28,897 nucleotides of DNA from Clostridiales bacterium (GCA_004557125.1 SFET01000026.1:1-28897), one strand, 5' to 3'; positions 14,365 through 23,530 are shown, counted from the stretch's first letter. Notes: generated from the letters alone by a model not told the origin. A program made the numbers and translations.

Positions 14365-16506
14365 ATGGAAGAGCTCAAGGATTTCCGCCAGGAACAGGCG
14401 TACACTGCGAGGGTGCAGCAGCTGATGCTGGCGCTCATTGAGCAGGCGGACAGGATTTCCGGCAGCCACCTGGAGTCCATCCAGGCGATCATCGCCGACG
14501 CCTGGGAGGAGCTGCGCGTGCGCCCCACCCAGCTCTCGGCGCAGGATCTGGAGCAGCTGTCGGTGGAAGTGGACCGCTTCGCAGCCCGCCGGGAGTTCAC
14601 CAAGGGCCTGGCCGAGCGCTACCGCAAGATGCTGATGAACCCCTTCTTTGCCCGCGTGGACTTCGTGGAGCAGGGCGAGGAGGAGATCGAAAAGATCGTC
14701 ATCGGCTTGTACAGTCTGGAGGATGAGAAGGGCAACCTGCTGGTGCACGACTGGCGCGCGCCGGTGTGCAGCCTGTACTACGATTCCATGCCCGGCGAGG
14801 TGTCCTACGACAGCCCCAGCGGCAAGATCCTGGGCCGCATGACGCTCAAGCGCCAGTACCGCATGGAAAACGGTCAGCTCAAATACTACGTGGACACCCA
14901 GCTGTCCATCGACGACGACATGCTGCTGGACATCCTCTCCGGCGCCAGCAGCCGCCACATGCGCCAGATCGTGGCTACCATTCAGGCGGAGCAGAACGCG
15001 GCCATCCGCTACGACGACGCTCCCGTGCTGTGCGTGGTGGGCGGCGCCGGCAGCGGCAAGACCAGCGTGGCCATGCACCGCGCGGCCTTCCTGATGTACC
15101 GCCGCCGGGATCTGCTGGACGCCAGCAAGATTCAGATCATCTCCCCCAGCACGGCCTTTTCGGAGTACGTGTCCAACGTGCTGCCGGAGCTGGGCGAGGA
15201 GAACATCCGCGCCCGCACCATGCGGGAGATCGTGGAAAAGGTGCTGGGCCGCAAGGTGGAGCCGCTGGCCCGGCAGCTGGAGGGCGTGCTTCCGGAGAAC
15301 GAGGAGCTGCGCTTCAAGTCCGTGGCCTACAAGAGCGATCTCAACTTCCTGCGCAAGCTGAACGCCACCGCCGCCAGCTTCTCCACCTTCGGGCCGAACT
15401 TCGGAAGCGTCCGCATGGACGATCAGATTCTCATTCGCCGCGAGGAGCTGCGGCGCATGTACAAGAATGAATTCTCGCTTCTGACCCCGGCCCAGCGCAT
15501 CGAGCGCATGAAGACCACGCTGGACAGCCGCATCGCCAGCTGGGAGGAGAAGCTGATCCGCCAGTACGAGCAGAGCTTCTCCAATAAGTACAGCGGCCGG
15601 GAGCTGACCTTCGTCTCCAGGATGGCGGCCTCCCAGCGGCTGCAGAGCGTGCGCACGCAGCTGCGGGGCTACACCAACATCACCGGCTGGAACCTGCTGC
15701 AGGAGGCCCTGCGCGACGCACCCCGGGAGCTGCGCAACCTGTTCTTTGAGAACCGGGACGCGAACCTGCTCTGGTGGGAGGATGCCGCAGCCCAGGCCTA
15801 CCTGCTGGTGAAGCTGGGCTTTGTGCAGCCGGACAAGACGGTGTATCATCTGCTGGTGGATGAGGCGCAGGACTACACCGAGACGGAGCTTGCGCTGCTG
15901 CACGCCTACTTCCCCAACGCCCGGGTGACGCTGCTGGGCGATCCCATGCAGCGCACCTGCCCGGGCCTGAGCGCCTGCGTGCCGGAGAACTGGGGCGAGT
16001 GCTTCGAGGCGAAGGACGCGCCCGTGTTCAAGCTCACCCGCTGCTATCGCTCCACGCTGCCCATCGCCCGGCTGTGCAACGCGCTGCTGCCCGGCGGCGA
16101 CCGGCTGAATCCCTTCGGCCGTGAGGGAGAGATGCCCCTGGTGGCCCAGTACAGCGAGCAGCTGCTGAAGGACAGCTTGAAGCGGCTGCGCGGGCAGGGC
16201 TACGGCTCCATCGCCGTGATCACACGCAGCCAGTCCCAGGCGGATTCCCTCTCGGCGAAGCTGGACAACGTCTACCGCCTGGACGGCGGCGAGGCCGATC
16301 TGAACTACGAGAGCACGGACAACGTGGTGGGCTGCTATCACATGGTCAAGGGTATGGAGTTCGACGCGGTGATCGTGGTCTGGCCCGATGTGGAGCTAGA
16401 TGACGCCGAGCGCCGCAGACTCTACACCGCCTGCTCCCGGGCGCTGCACTCCGTGTCGCTGCTGGGCGGCGGCAAGCTGATTCAGGAACTGGGCATCGTG
16501 CTGTGA
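14365..16506 (+). CDS. helD: HelD-like superfamily 1 helicase
   Basis: A 713-aa protein of the UvrD-like SF1 group, HelD branch. HelD binds stalled RNA polymerase in Gram-positive bacteria and releases it from nucleic acid using ATP. An N-terminal helical arm (about 1-90) precedes the HelD-typical HDWRAPVCSLYYD (128-140). Walker A is GGAGSGKTSVAMHR (226-239); Walker B and motif II are VDEAQDYTE (498-506). The later motifs LLGDPMQ (III) and RCYRST (IV), and a C-terminal VVGCYHMVKGMEFDAVIV and YTACSRA (V and VI), complete the ATPase. Length suits the short (clostridial) HelD class. The ATG at 14365 follows GGGAGGTAGAAAT; an earlier in-frame start runs through the promoter. It is the first gene of the four-gene operon ending at 20657. 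Confidence 0.9.
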   Translation: MEELKDFRQEQAYTARVQQLMLALIEQADRISGSHLESIQAIIADAWEELRVRPTQLSAQDLEQLSVEVDRFAARREFTKGLAERYRKMLMNPFFARVDFVEQGEEEIEKIVIGLYSLEDEKGNLLVHDWRAPVCSLYYDSMPGEVSYDSPSGKILGRMTLKRQYRMENGQLKYYVDTQLSIDDDMLLDILSGASSRHMRQIVATIQAEQNAAIRYDDAPVLCVVGGAGSGKTSVAMHRAAFLMYRRRDLLDASKIQIISPSTAFSEYVSNVLPELGEENIRARTMREIVEKVLGRKVEPLARQLEGVLPENEELRFKSVAYKSDLNFLRKLNATAASFSTFGPNFGSVRMDDQILIRREELRRMYKNEFSLLTPAQRIERMKTTLDSRIASWEEKLIRQYEQSFSNKYSGRELTFVSRMAASQRLQSVRTQLRGYTNITGWNLLQEALRDAPRELRNLFFENRDANLLWWEDAAAQAYLLVKLGFVQPDKTVYHLLVDEAQDYTETELALLHAYFPNARVTLLGDPMQRTCPGLSACVPENWGECFEAKDAPVFKLTRCYRSTLPIARLCNALLPGGDRLNPFGREGEMPLVAQYSEQLLKDSLKRLRGQGYGSIAVITRSQSQADSLSAKLDNVYRLDGGEADLNYESTDNVVGCYHMVKGMEFDAVIVVWPDVELDDAERRRLYTACSRALHSVSLLGGGKLIQELGIVL

Positions 16507-16511
16507 GGAAT

Positions 16512-17732
16512 ATGGAAAAGACGCGCATTGCAATCCTCGGCGGCGGCGCGGCCGGTCTGATGGCCGCCTGCCTGCTGAGTCGATCCGGACTTCATCCGCT
16601 GCTGTTGGAAAAGCAGAATCGCGTGGGGCGCAAGCTGCTCTCCACCGGCAACGGCCGCTGCAATCTGACGAACCTGAACGCTTCGGAGAAGGACTACCAC
16701 GGCGACCCGCGCTATGTGCGCGCGGCGCTCACTGCCTTCACCCCAAGGGATGCGATGGACTTCTTTGCCTCCATCGGCGTGGAGTGCGCACCCGATGACG
16801 AGGGCCGGGTCTACCCCCTGAGCAACGCTGCGGCGGGGGTGCTGGACGGCCTGCGGCTCTACGCGGCGGAGCAGGGCTGCGAGATCGTGCCCGAATTCGA
16901 GGTCGCGTCCGTGCGGCGGGGGCGGGACTTTGTCATCACATCGAAGGATGGAAGCAGGGTGCAGGCGGACTGCGTGCTGGTGGCCTGCGGCGGCATGGCT
17001 GCGCCCAAGCTGGGCGGCTGCGCCGACGGCTATCGCATTCTGGAGGGCTTTGGCCACAGAATCACCCCGCGACTGCCCGCCATCGCGGCGCTCAAGACCG
17101 ACCCCGAGGCCGTGCGGGCGCTCAAGGGAATCCGCATGCACGGCGAAATTGCGCTGTACTGCGGCGAAAAGCTGCTGCGCCGGGAGGTTGGCGAGATCCT
17201 CTTCGGCGAGGGCAGCGTGTCCGGCATCGCGGCCATGCAGCTGGCCCGCGCCGTCAATCTGCAGAAGGGGAAGCCCTGCACGCTGAAGCTGAACTTCTGG
17301 CCGGATGCGCCGGAGAACGCCATCGACCGCCGCGCAGAGCTGCTGCCAAAGCGCCCTCTGGACGACTTCCTCAGCGGCATCGTGCCCAAGCGGCTGGGTC
17401 AGGTGCTGATCAAGGCCGCCGGAGTGGGGCCGCTGTCGATGTGCGCCGGGGAGCTGGACGCAAATCAGCGCAGCGCCATCCAGCGCTGTCTGACAGAATG
17501 GACGCTGCCGGTGAAGTCCACGCTGGGCTTCGATGCGGCCCAGGTCACCTGCGGCGGCGCGGAGCTGAAGGGCTTCGATCCCGATACCCTGGAATCCCGC
17601 CTGACGCCCGGCCTGTTTGCCGCCGGAGAGGTGCTGGACGTGGACGGCGACTGCGGCGGCTTCAACCTGCACTGGGCCTGGGCCTCGGCGGCGCTGGTCG
17701 CCCGGGAGCTCATCCGCAGGGCCGAAAACTGA
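16512..17732 (+). CDS. HI0933/BaiN-like FAD-dependent oxidoreductase
   Basis: A 406-aa flavoprotein of the HI0933 (COG2081) family. The N-terminal dinucleotide-binding motif is LGGGAAGLMAA (9-19). The family motif GRKLLSTGNGRCNLTN follows, and the C-terminal FAD segment is LFAAGEVLDVDGDCGGFNLH. Members are annotated as NAD(P)/FAD-dependent oxidoreductases; the physiological substrate is mostly unknown, and the BaiN name comes from bile-acid work in one species. The ATG at 16512 lies 5 nt after the helD stop, with GAGGA only 3 nt ahead. A GTG at 16503 overlapping the helD stop is an alternative. It is translationally linked to helD. Confidence 0.88.
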   Translation: MEKTRIAILGGGAAGLMAACLLSRSGLHPLLLEKQNRVGRKLLSTGNGRCNLTNLNASEKDYHGDPRYVRAALTAFTPRDAMDFFASIGVECAPDDEGRVYPLSNAAAGVLDGLRLYAAEQGCEIVPEFEVASVRRGRDFVITSKDGSRVQADCVLVACGGMAAPKLGGCADGYRILEGFGHRITPRLPAIAALKTDPEAVRALKGIRMHGEIALYCGEKLLRREVGEILFGEGSVSGIAAMQLARAVNLQKGKPCTLKLNFWPDAPENAIDRRAELLPKRPLDDFLSGIVPKRLGQVLIKAAGVGPLSMCAGELDANQRSAIQRCLTEWTLPVKSTLGFDAAQVTCGGAELKGFDPDTLESRLTPGLFAAGEVLDVDGDCGGFNLHWAWASAALVARELIRRAEN

Positions 17733-17787
17733 AATACAGTGCGGCGGACGGGGAAGCGCCCCGCCGCTGCGCAACGGGAGATAGAAT

Positions 17788-19371
17788 ATGATACGCCTGT
17801 CTCAGCTTCGCGTTAATCTGAATGATGCCCAGCGTCCGCCGGTGGAGCTCGCTGCGCGGGCGCTGAAGCTGCGCCCGGAGGAAATCGTCTCCGCGCGCAT
17901 CTTCAAAAAGTCGGTGGACGCGCGGGACAAGCGGGACGTGCACTTCTCCTTCACGCTGGACGTGGAGGTGCGGCGCGTGCCCGCCCACCTGCCGCGAAAC
18001 GCCCAGCTCCTGCCCGATATGGAGCCTGCGCAGCCCATGCCGAGACTCAGGCCCGGCGCACACCGGCCCATCGTGGTGGGCATGGGCCCGGCGGGGCTGT
18101 TCGCGGCGCTGCACCTGGCCCAGGCGGGGCTCAAGCCGCTGGTGATCGAGCGGGGCCGGGACGTGGATGCCCGCGCGAGGGACGTGGAGCGCTTCTGGTC
18201 GGGCGGAGCCTTCGATCCGGCCAGCAACGTGCAGTTCGGCGAGGGCGGCGCGGGCACGTTCTCGGACGGCAAGCTCAACTCCGGCATCAGGGATCCCCGC
18301 TGCCGGGAGGTGCTGGAGACCTTCGTGCGCATGGGCGCGCCGGAGGAGATCCTCTATCAGGCCAAGCCCCACATCGGCACGGATCACCTGCGCGCGGTGG
18401 TGAGAAATATGCGGCTGGAGATCCTGCGGCTGGGCGGCGAGGTGCGCTTCGAGACGAAGCTCACGGGCCTGCGCTTCGAGGGCGGAAAGCTCATCGGCGC
18501 GGAGATCGGCGGCGCAATCGAGCCTGCGGAGGAGCTGGTGCTGGCCATCGGCCACAGCGCCCGGGATACCTTCGGGATGCTGAACGAAGCGGGCGTGACC
18601 ATGGAGCAGAAGCCCTTCTCCATCGGCGCGCGCATCGAGCATAAACAAAAATCGGTGAACCGCGCCCAGTACGGCGCTGCAGCGGAGCACCCCTCTCTGG
18701 GCGCGGCAGACTACAAGCTCAGCTGCCACCTGCCCGACGGGCGCGCGGCGTACACCTTCTGCATGTGCCCCGGCGGCCAGGTGGTCGCAGCGGCCAGCGA
18801 GGCGGGCGGCGTGGCGGTCAACGGCATGAGCCTCTTCGCCCGGGACGGCGAGAACGCCAACAGTGCGCTCCTGGTGTCGGTGGGCCCCGGCGACTACGGC
18901 GGGGACGATCCGCTGGCGGGCGTGCGCTTCCAGCGCAGGTGGGAGCAGGCGGCCTTCGAGGCCGGCGGCGGCGACTACCGCGCTCCGGCCCAGCGCGTGG
19001 GCGACTTCCTCGCGGGCAAGCCCTCCACGGAAGACGGCGCGGTGCGGCCCAGCTACCGCCCCGGCGTGAACTGGACGACGCTGGAAAGCTGCCTTCCCGA
19101 CTACGTGATCGCGGACATGCGCGCGGCCATCGGCCTGTTCGACCGCAAGCTGCGCGGCTTTGCCGATCCCGACGCGGTGCTCACCGGCGTGGAGACCCGC
19201 TCCTCGTCGCCGGTGCGGGTGCTGCGGGGCGAGAACCTGTGCGCAACGGGGATCGACGGCCTGTACCCCTGCGGCGAGGGCTGCGGCTACGCGGGCGGCA
19301 TCCTGTCCGCGGCGGTGGACGGCCTGCGCTGCGCCCATGCCATACGAAAGCGCCATGAGGAGGACATATGA
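17788..19371 (+). CDS. COG2509 FAD-dependent dehydrogenase
   Basis: A 527-aa flavoprotein of the uncharacterised FAD-dependent dehydrogenase family COG2509. Residues 1-90 form the small N-terminal domain typical of this family, starting MIRLSQLRVNLNDAQ. The dinucleotide fold starts at IVVGMGPAGLFAAL (95-108). Then come VIERGRDVD, QFGEGGAGTFSDGKL and the C-terminal YPCGEGCGYAGGILSAAVDG. The substrate is unknown. SD GGGAG precedes the ATG. The spacing from the preceding gene is 55 nt. The stop overlaps the next start by 4 nt (ATGA), giving tight coupling with the HAD-TPK fusion. Confidence 0.92.
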   Translation: MIRLSQLRVNLNDAQRPPVELAARALKLRPEEIVSARIFKKSVDARDKRDVHFSFTLDVEVRRVPAHLPRNAQLLPDMEPAQPMPRLRPGAHRPIVVGMGPAGLFAALHLAQAGLKPLVIERGRDVDARARDVERFWSGGAFDPASNVQFGEGGAGTFSDGKLNSGIRDPRCREVLETFVRMGAPEEILYQAKPHIGTDHLRAVVRNMRLEILRLGGEVRFETKLTGLRFEGGKLIGAEIGGAIEPAEELVLAIGHSARDTFGMLNEAGVTMEQKPFSIGARIEHKQKSVNRAQYGAAAEHPSLGAADYKLSCHLPDGRAAYTFCMCPGGQVVAAASEAGGVAVNGMSLFARDGENANSALLVSVGPGDYGGDDPLAGVRFQRRWEQAAFEAGGGDYRAPAQRVGDFLAGKPSTEDGAVRPSYRPGVNWTTLESCLPDYVIADMRAAIGLFDRKLRGFADPDAVLTGVETRSSSPVRVLRGENLCATGIDGLYPCGEGCGYAGGILSAAVDGLRCAHAIRKRHEEDI

Positions 19372-20657
19372 AGCCGAAATTTCCCTTTGACGCGGCCATC
19401 TTCGATCTGGACGGCACGCTGCTGGACAGCATGTACGTGTGGAAGCGCGTGGACGAGATCTTCTTCGAGAACATGGGCATGGAGTGCCCTGCGGACTACG
19501 GCCCCGCGCTTGCGGGCAAGAGCTACCGGGAGAGCGCGGAGTACACCATCGAGCGCTTCGGACTTACGGAGAGCTGGGAGGAGATCGTGCACGGCTGGAC
19601 GGAGCTGGCCCACCGCGAGTACGCCGAAAACGTGGGCCTGAAGCCGGGCGCGCGGGAATATCTGACCCTGCTGCGGCGCAGCGGCGTGAAGCTGGCTGTG
19701 GCGACGGCGCTGCCGGAGTACCTGTACCGGCCCTGCCTTGAACATCTGGGCATCCTCGACTGGTTCGATGCGTTGTGCTCCACCGACGATACCGGGGGCC
19801 GGGGCAAGTCCCGTGGCGAGGTGTTCCTGCTGGCGGCGGAGCGCCTTGGCGTGGAGCCGGAGAGGTGCGTGGTGTTCGAGGACGTGCTGGAGGGCGTGCG
19901 GGGCGCGCGCTGCGCCGGAATGGGCGCGTGTTGCGTGCTGGACGAAGCTTCCCGCCACGCCCATCCCGAGATCGAGCCCATCGCCCACCGGATGATCGCG
20001 GACTTCACCGAGCTGCTGCCCAGGCGGCGCTGCGTGATCTTCACCGCCCGCTGCGAGGGCGAGGTGGACGCGGCCTATGCCGAGCGCCGGGAGAATGATC
20101 TGATCCTCTGCGCCGATGCGGGCTACGCGCTGGCCCGGCGCGCGGGCGTGGAGCCGGACTGGATCATCGGCGACTTCGACTCCGCCGGGAAGCCCGACGC
20201 GGGCAATGTCCTCGTCCATCCGGTGATCAAGGACGACACCGACACCATCCTCTGCGCGCGCTTCGCGCTAGAGGAGGGAATCCAAGACTTCCTGATCGTC
20301 GGCGGCGTGGGCGGGCGGCTGGATCACACGCTGGCGAACCTCCAGACCCTGGCCTTCCTCACCGCGCAGGGCGCGCATGCGGAGCTGTGCGACGGAAACG
20401 TGCACCTTGTGATGCTGCAAAATGGAAGTTTGCGCATTCCACGCACCGGCGGAAAATTGTCGGTGTTTGCCTTCGGAGGCGAATGCAGCGGCGTGTGCAT
20501 TTCCGGCGCGAAGTACAATGTGGAGAATGCCACCCTGACCCCCAGCTTCCCCCTGGGCATGGGCAACGATTTTGTCGAGGATACTGCGGAGATTTCCGTG
20601 GAACAGGGCGCGCTGCTGGTGATGTGGGAGCTGCACGGCGGCGAGGAGAAGGACTGA
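19368..20657 (+). CDS. HAD hydrolase / thiamine pyrophosphokinase fusion
   Basis: A 429-aa two-domain cytoplasmic protein. Residues about 1-215 are a HAD-IA phosphatase of the beta-phosphoglucomutase type: DLDGT (13-17), VATALPE with Thr113, Lys147, and VVFEDVLEGV with Glu171-Asp172. Residues about 220-429 are a complete thiamine pyrophosphokinase: CADAGYALARRAGVEPDWII, GDFDS (268-272), KDDTD (288-292), GGVGGRLDHTLAN (312-324) and a C-terminal sandwich. TPK makes thiamine diphosphate from thiamine and ATP. An attached phosphatase could supply thiamine from thiamine monophosphate, but that is inference. The start overlaps the preceding stop. No frameshift is visible between the domains, so the fusion is real in this sequence. 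A terminator follows at 20783. Confidence 0.88.
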   Translation: MKPKFPFDAAIFDLDGTLLDSMYVWKRVDEIFFENMGMECPADYGPALAGKSYRESAEYTIERFGLTESWEEIVHGWTELAHREYAENVGLKPGAREYLTLLRRSGVKLAVATALPEYLYRPCLEHLGILDWFDALCSTDDTGGRGKSRGEVFLLAAERLGVEPERCVVFEDVLEGVRGARCAGMGACCVLDEASRHAHPEIEPIAHRMIADFTELLPRRRCVIFTARCEGEVDAAYAERRENDLILCADAGYALARRAGVEPDWIIGDFDSAGKPDAGNVLVHPVIKDDTDTILCARFALEEGIQDFLIVGGVGGRLDHTLANLQTLAFLTAQGAHAELCDGNVHLVMLQNGSLRIPRTGGKLSVFAFGGECSGVCISGAKYNVENATLTPSFPLGMGNDFVEDTAEISVEQGALLVMWELHGGEEKD

Positions 20658-20782
20658 AGCTGCGCGGAATCCGGCGGATTTGAAACGCCGAAAACATGGG
20701 TCACTTTCGACGCCGCACGTCGGCAGGGATTGAAAATCTGTCAAAATCGAATGTCATTTCAAACTGAAAACGGTGCAAAATG

Positions 20783-20815
20783 CCGCTTCCGGAGGAGATC
20801 CGGAGGCGGTTTTTT
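20783..20815 (+). terminator. Terminator of the helD-TPK operon
   Basis: An 11-bp stem with one G-U pair (CCGCTTCCGGA with TCCGGAGGCGG), loop GGAGA, followed by TTTTTTG. It is 125 nt after the stop at 20657; the interval between holds no gene I can support. Confidence 0.9.
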
Positions 20816-20892
20816 GTGCATGGGCGCATAAATGATGCAGAAATTGCCGAGGATAGAGACAGATTTTCCCGAAGAAGGGGGATTTGTCCTTG

Positions 20893-21417
20893 ATGAAACG
20901 GATTCTGTGCGCGCTGCTGGGTCTGGTGCTGCTGTGCGGCTGCGCTTCGGCGCAGGCGCAGCCGGAAATGGTGCGGCTGCACGTGGTGGCCGCGGACGAC
21001 AGCCCGCAGGCCCAGGCGCTGAAGCTGGAGCTGCGGGACGTCTGCCTGCGCTGCGCGGAGGTGTGCCTGTCGGACGCGAAGGACGCGGACGAGGCCTATG
21101 CGCGCCTGCAAAACCACCTTCCGGACTTTGAGGCCGCCTGCATCGCGCGCGCCCGTGAGCTGGGCTTCGATGGGGAGATTCGCGCCGAGACCGGAACCTT
21201 CGACTTTCCCGATCGCATCTACGGTTCGGCGAAGGTGCCCGCGGGGGAATACCGGGCGCTGCGCGTGACCATCGGCGCGGGCGCGGGTCACAACTGGTGG
21301 TGCGTGCTGTATCCGTCGCTGTGCCTGATCGACGAGGCCGATGCGGCCTCATCGGACGCGCCCTGCTATTCCCGGGTGCTGAACTGGCTGCGGGACAGGC
21401 TTGAGGCTCTGAAGTGA
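20893..21417 (+). CDS. spoIIR: SpoIIR: stage II sporulation protein R
   Basis: A 174-aa exported signalling protein made in the forespore. It crosses to the intermembrane space and triggers the SpoIIGA protease to process pro-sigma-E in the mother cell. The N-terminal signal peptide (about 1-23) contains LLCGC, a lipobox-like site. The family core is visible: VRLHVVAADDSPQAQALKLE (27-46), VPAGEYRALRV, and NWWCVLYPSLC (134-144). The ATG at 20893 is 11 nt after AGGGGG; the TTG at 20890 or 20884 would be alternatives. No confident sigma-F promoter was found in the 77 nt after the terminator. sleB follows 16 nt later. Confidence 0.95.
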   Translation: MKRILCALLGLVLLCGCASAQAQPEMVRLHVVAADDSPQAQALKLELRDVCLRCAEVCLSDAKDADEAYARLQNHLPDFEAACIARARELGFDGEIRAETGTFDFPDRIYGSAKVPAGEYRALRVTIGAGAGHNWWCVLYPSLCLIDEADAASSDAPCYSRVLNWLRDRLEALK

Positions 21418-21433
21418 GCATTGGAGGTTTGTG

Positions 21434-22123
21434 ATGAAAAAGAAGATACTTTCCATAGTTCTGGCGCTGCTGATCGCCGCCTGCTGTGCCGCTCCCGCCC
21501 GGGGCGCGACGGTTCTGGAGGTCGGCTCCCGGGGCAGCGACGTGATCAAGGTGCAGAACAAGCTGATCCAGTGGGATTATCTCAGCGGCACCGCCGACGG
21601 GCGCTACGGCGAGGCCACCCGCAACGCGGTGCTCCGCTTCCAGCGCAACAACGGTCTTACGGCGGACGGTCGCGTGGGCCCGGCCACGGCGGCGGCGATG
21701 GGCGTGACGCTGTCGGGATCCTCGTCGTCCTCGTCCGCAGCGACCACCGCCTCGTCCTCCACCAGCTACGTGTCCTCGGATCACCGGCTGCTGGCGAAGC
21801 TGGTGTACGCCGAGGCCCGGGGCGAGAGCTACAAGGGCCAGGTGGCGGTGGCGGCGGTGGTGCTCAACCGCGTGGCCTCCTCGTCCTTCCCCAACACCGT
21901 CTCCGGCGTGATCTACCAGTCCGGCGCGTTCAGCTGCGTCAGCAACGGCTCCATCAACAACACGCCCGACTCCAGCTGCATCCGAGCCGCACTGGACGCG
22001 CTCAACGGCTGGGATCCCACCGGCGGCTGCCTGTACTACTACAACGCCAAGACCGCCCAGGACAAGTGGATCTTCTCCCGGACGGTGCAGACGGTGATCG
22101 GCAACCACTCCTTCGCCATCTGA
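21434..22123 (+). CDS. sleB: SleB: spore cortex-lytic enzyme
   Basis: A 229-aa exported hydrolase that cleaves cortex peptidoglycan at muramic-delta-lactam residues during germination. Signal peptide about 1-25 (ending ARGA). Peptidoglycan-binding domain 1 about 28-90 (GSRGSDVIKVQNKLI, DGRYGEATRNAV). Ser/Thr-rich linker 94-114. SleB-type Hydrolase_2 catalytic domain about 116-229 with LVYAEARGES, in which Glu127 is the expected catalytic residue. GGAGG lies 6 nt before the ATG at 21434. Its partner ypeB begins 10 nt downstream, the conserved sleB-ypeB order. Confidence 0.95.
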   Translation: MKKKILSIVLALLIAACCAAPARGATVLEVGSRGSDVIKVQNKLIQWDYLSGTADGRYGEATRNAVLRFQRNNGLTADGRVGPATAAAMGVTLSGSSSSSSAATTASSSTSYVSSDHRLLAKLVYAEARGESYKGQVAVAAVVLNRVASSSFPNTVSGVIYQSGAFSCVSNGSINNTPDSSCIRAALDALNGWDPTGGCLYYYNAKTAQDKWIFSRTVQTVIGNHSFAI

Positions 22124-22133
22124 GGAGGTGCGC

Positions 22134-23453
22134 ATGGAAAGTTTGAAGAAGCGAAACTGGCCGCGGGCCATCTGCGCCATGCTGGCTGTGCTGCTGGTTT
22201 CCATGCTAGCGCTCAACTTCGCGCGCTCGGAGCAGCTGGAGCAGGCGCAGACGCGCATCAACGCGGTGTACCAGAAGGCCTTCTACGAGACCTGCGAGCT
22301 GACCGAGGCCATCTCGGCCAACTACCGCAAGCTGCTGGTGGCGGGCGATCCTGCGCAGATGCAGGTGCTGCTGGGGGACATCAGCCGCGAGACCCAGGGC
22401 GCAAGCGGCAACCTTGCGCTGCTGCCGCTGGGCGAGGAGACCGTCTCGGCCACCATCAAGTTCATCAATCAGGCGGAGGACTTCGCCGAGACCCTGTCCC
22501 AGAAGCTGGCGGCGGGGGAGGCGGTGTCCGACAGCGACTATCAGACCATGGTCACGCTCTCCGACAGCGCCGCGCGCTTCACCCTGGGCCTGGAGAAGCT
22601 GCTGAGCCGCTACGAGAACGGCGAGGTGGTGTTCAGCGCCGACGACTTCACCGAGACCGGCGACGAGAGCCTCTATCCCCTCACCGGCGAGGCCGCCGAG
22701 TATCCGGTGCTGCTCTACGACGGCCCCTTCTCCGACGGCGCGACCGTGGGCGATTTCGAATACCTGTCCTCCATGGAGGAGGTCACGCGGGAACAGGCCG
22801 AGGAGAAGCTGCGCGCCTTCCTGCCGGTGGAGGAGCTGGTCTACCTGGGCGAGAGCCACCCGGAGGTGGACTGCTACGACTTCCGCATCGTTTCGAACGG
22901 TTACAGCATGTCCGCAAGCGTCACCAAGCTGGGCGGTGAGGTGCTGTATCTGCTGCCCGACGTTCAGGAGACGCAGGTGAATCTTTCCGAGGCCGAGCTC
23001 TGCGACCGCGCCCGGGCCTTCCTGATCTCCCGGGGCTACGGAGCCATGGAAATGAGCTACTACAGCCGCTACGGCGGGATTCTGACCATCAATTACGCGG
23101 CGGTGCAGGACGGCGTGATCCTCTACCCGGATCTGGTCAAGATCCAGATGTCCATGAAGGACGGCAGCGTCATCGGCCTGGACGCGAAGAGCTACCTGAA
23201 GAACCACACGCAGCGCACGCTCGCTCAGCCGGTGCTGACCGAGGAGGAGGCGCTGGGCAGGATCAGTCCGAAGCTGACGGCGATCTCATCAAGGCTGTGC
23301 GTCATCCCCCAGAACCGCGCGGAGTATCTGTGCTATGAGATCAGCGCGGCAAATGCCGACGGCGACTTCCTGGTGTACGTGGACGCGCGCACCGGCGTGG
23401 AGCGGGAGCTGATGCAGGTGATCTCCAAATCGAACGGAACGCTGGTGATGTAG
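22134..23453 (+). CDS. ypeB: YpeB: germination protein, SleB partner
   Basis: A 439-aa membrane-anchored protein of the spore inner membrane, required for SleB localisation and stability. N-terminal membrane segment about 11-29. A helical ectodomain follows (ANYRKLLVAGDPAQMQVLL). The family-specific YPVLLYDGPFSDG lies near 195, and the C-terminal region has PepSY-like repeats, ending YLCYEISAANADGDFLVYVD and VISKSNGTLVM. Length matches Bacillus YpeB (about 450). The ATG at 22134 is 5 nt after GAGGAGG. It overlaps no neighbour; mazF follows after 77 nt. Confidence 0.95.
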   Translation: MESLKKRNWPRAICAMLAVLLVSMLALNFARSEQLEQAQTRINAVYQKAFYETCELTEAISANYRKLLVAGDPAQMQVLLGDISRETQGASGNLALLPLGEETVSATIKFINQAEDFAETLSQKLAAGEAVSDSDYQTMVTLSDSAARFTLGLEKLLSRYENGEVVFSADDFTETGDESLYPLTGEAAEYPVLLYDGPFSDGATVGDFEYLSSMEEVTREQAEEKLRAFLPVEELVYLGESHPEVDCYDFRIVSNGYSMSASVTKLGGEVLYLLPDVQETQVNLSEAELCDRARAFLISRGYGAMEMSYYSRYGGILTINYAAVQDGVILYPDLVKIQMSMKDGSVIGLDAKSYLKNHTQRTLAQPVLTEEEALGRISPKLTAISSRLCVIPQNRAEYLCYEISAANADGDFLVYVDARTGVERELMQVISKSNGTLVM

Positions 23454-23488
23454 CTGTGGATACGACCTACTCACCCGCCCGCACGACC

Positions 23489-23519
23489 CCGCATAGGATG
23501 CATCAGACACTCTATGCGG
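23489..23519. promoter_or_regulatory. 8-bp inverted repeat covering the mazF SD
   Basis: CCGCATAG (23489-23496) and CTATGCGG (23512-23519) are exact complements, 15 nt apart. The right arm overlaps the GGAG (23518-23521) that serves the mazF start. It could be an operator or an RNA hairpin that limits translation. Confidence 0.5.
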
Positions 23520-23530
23520 AGCGTGAACCG

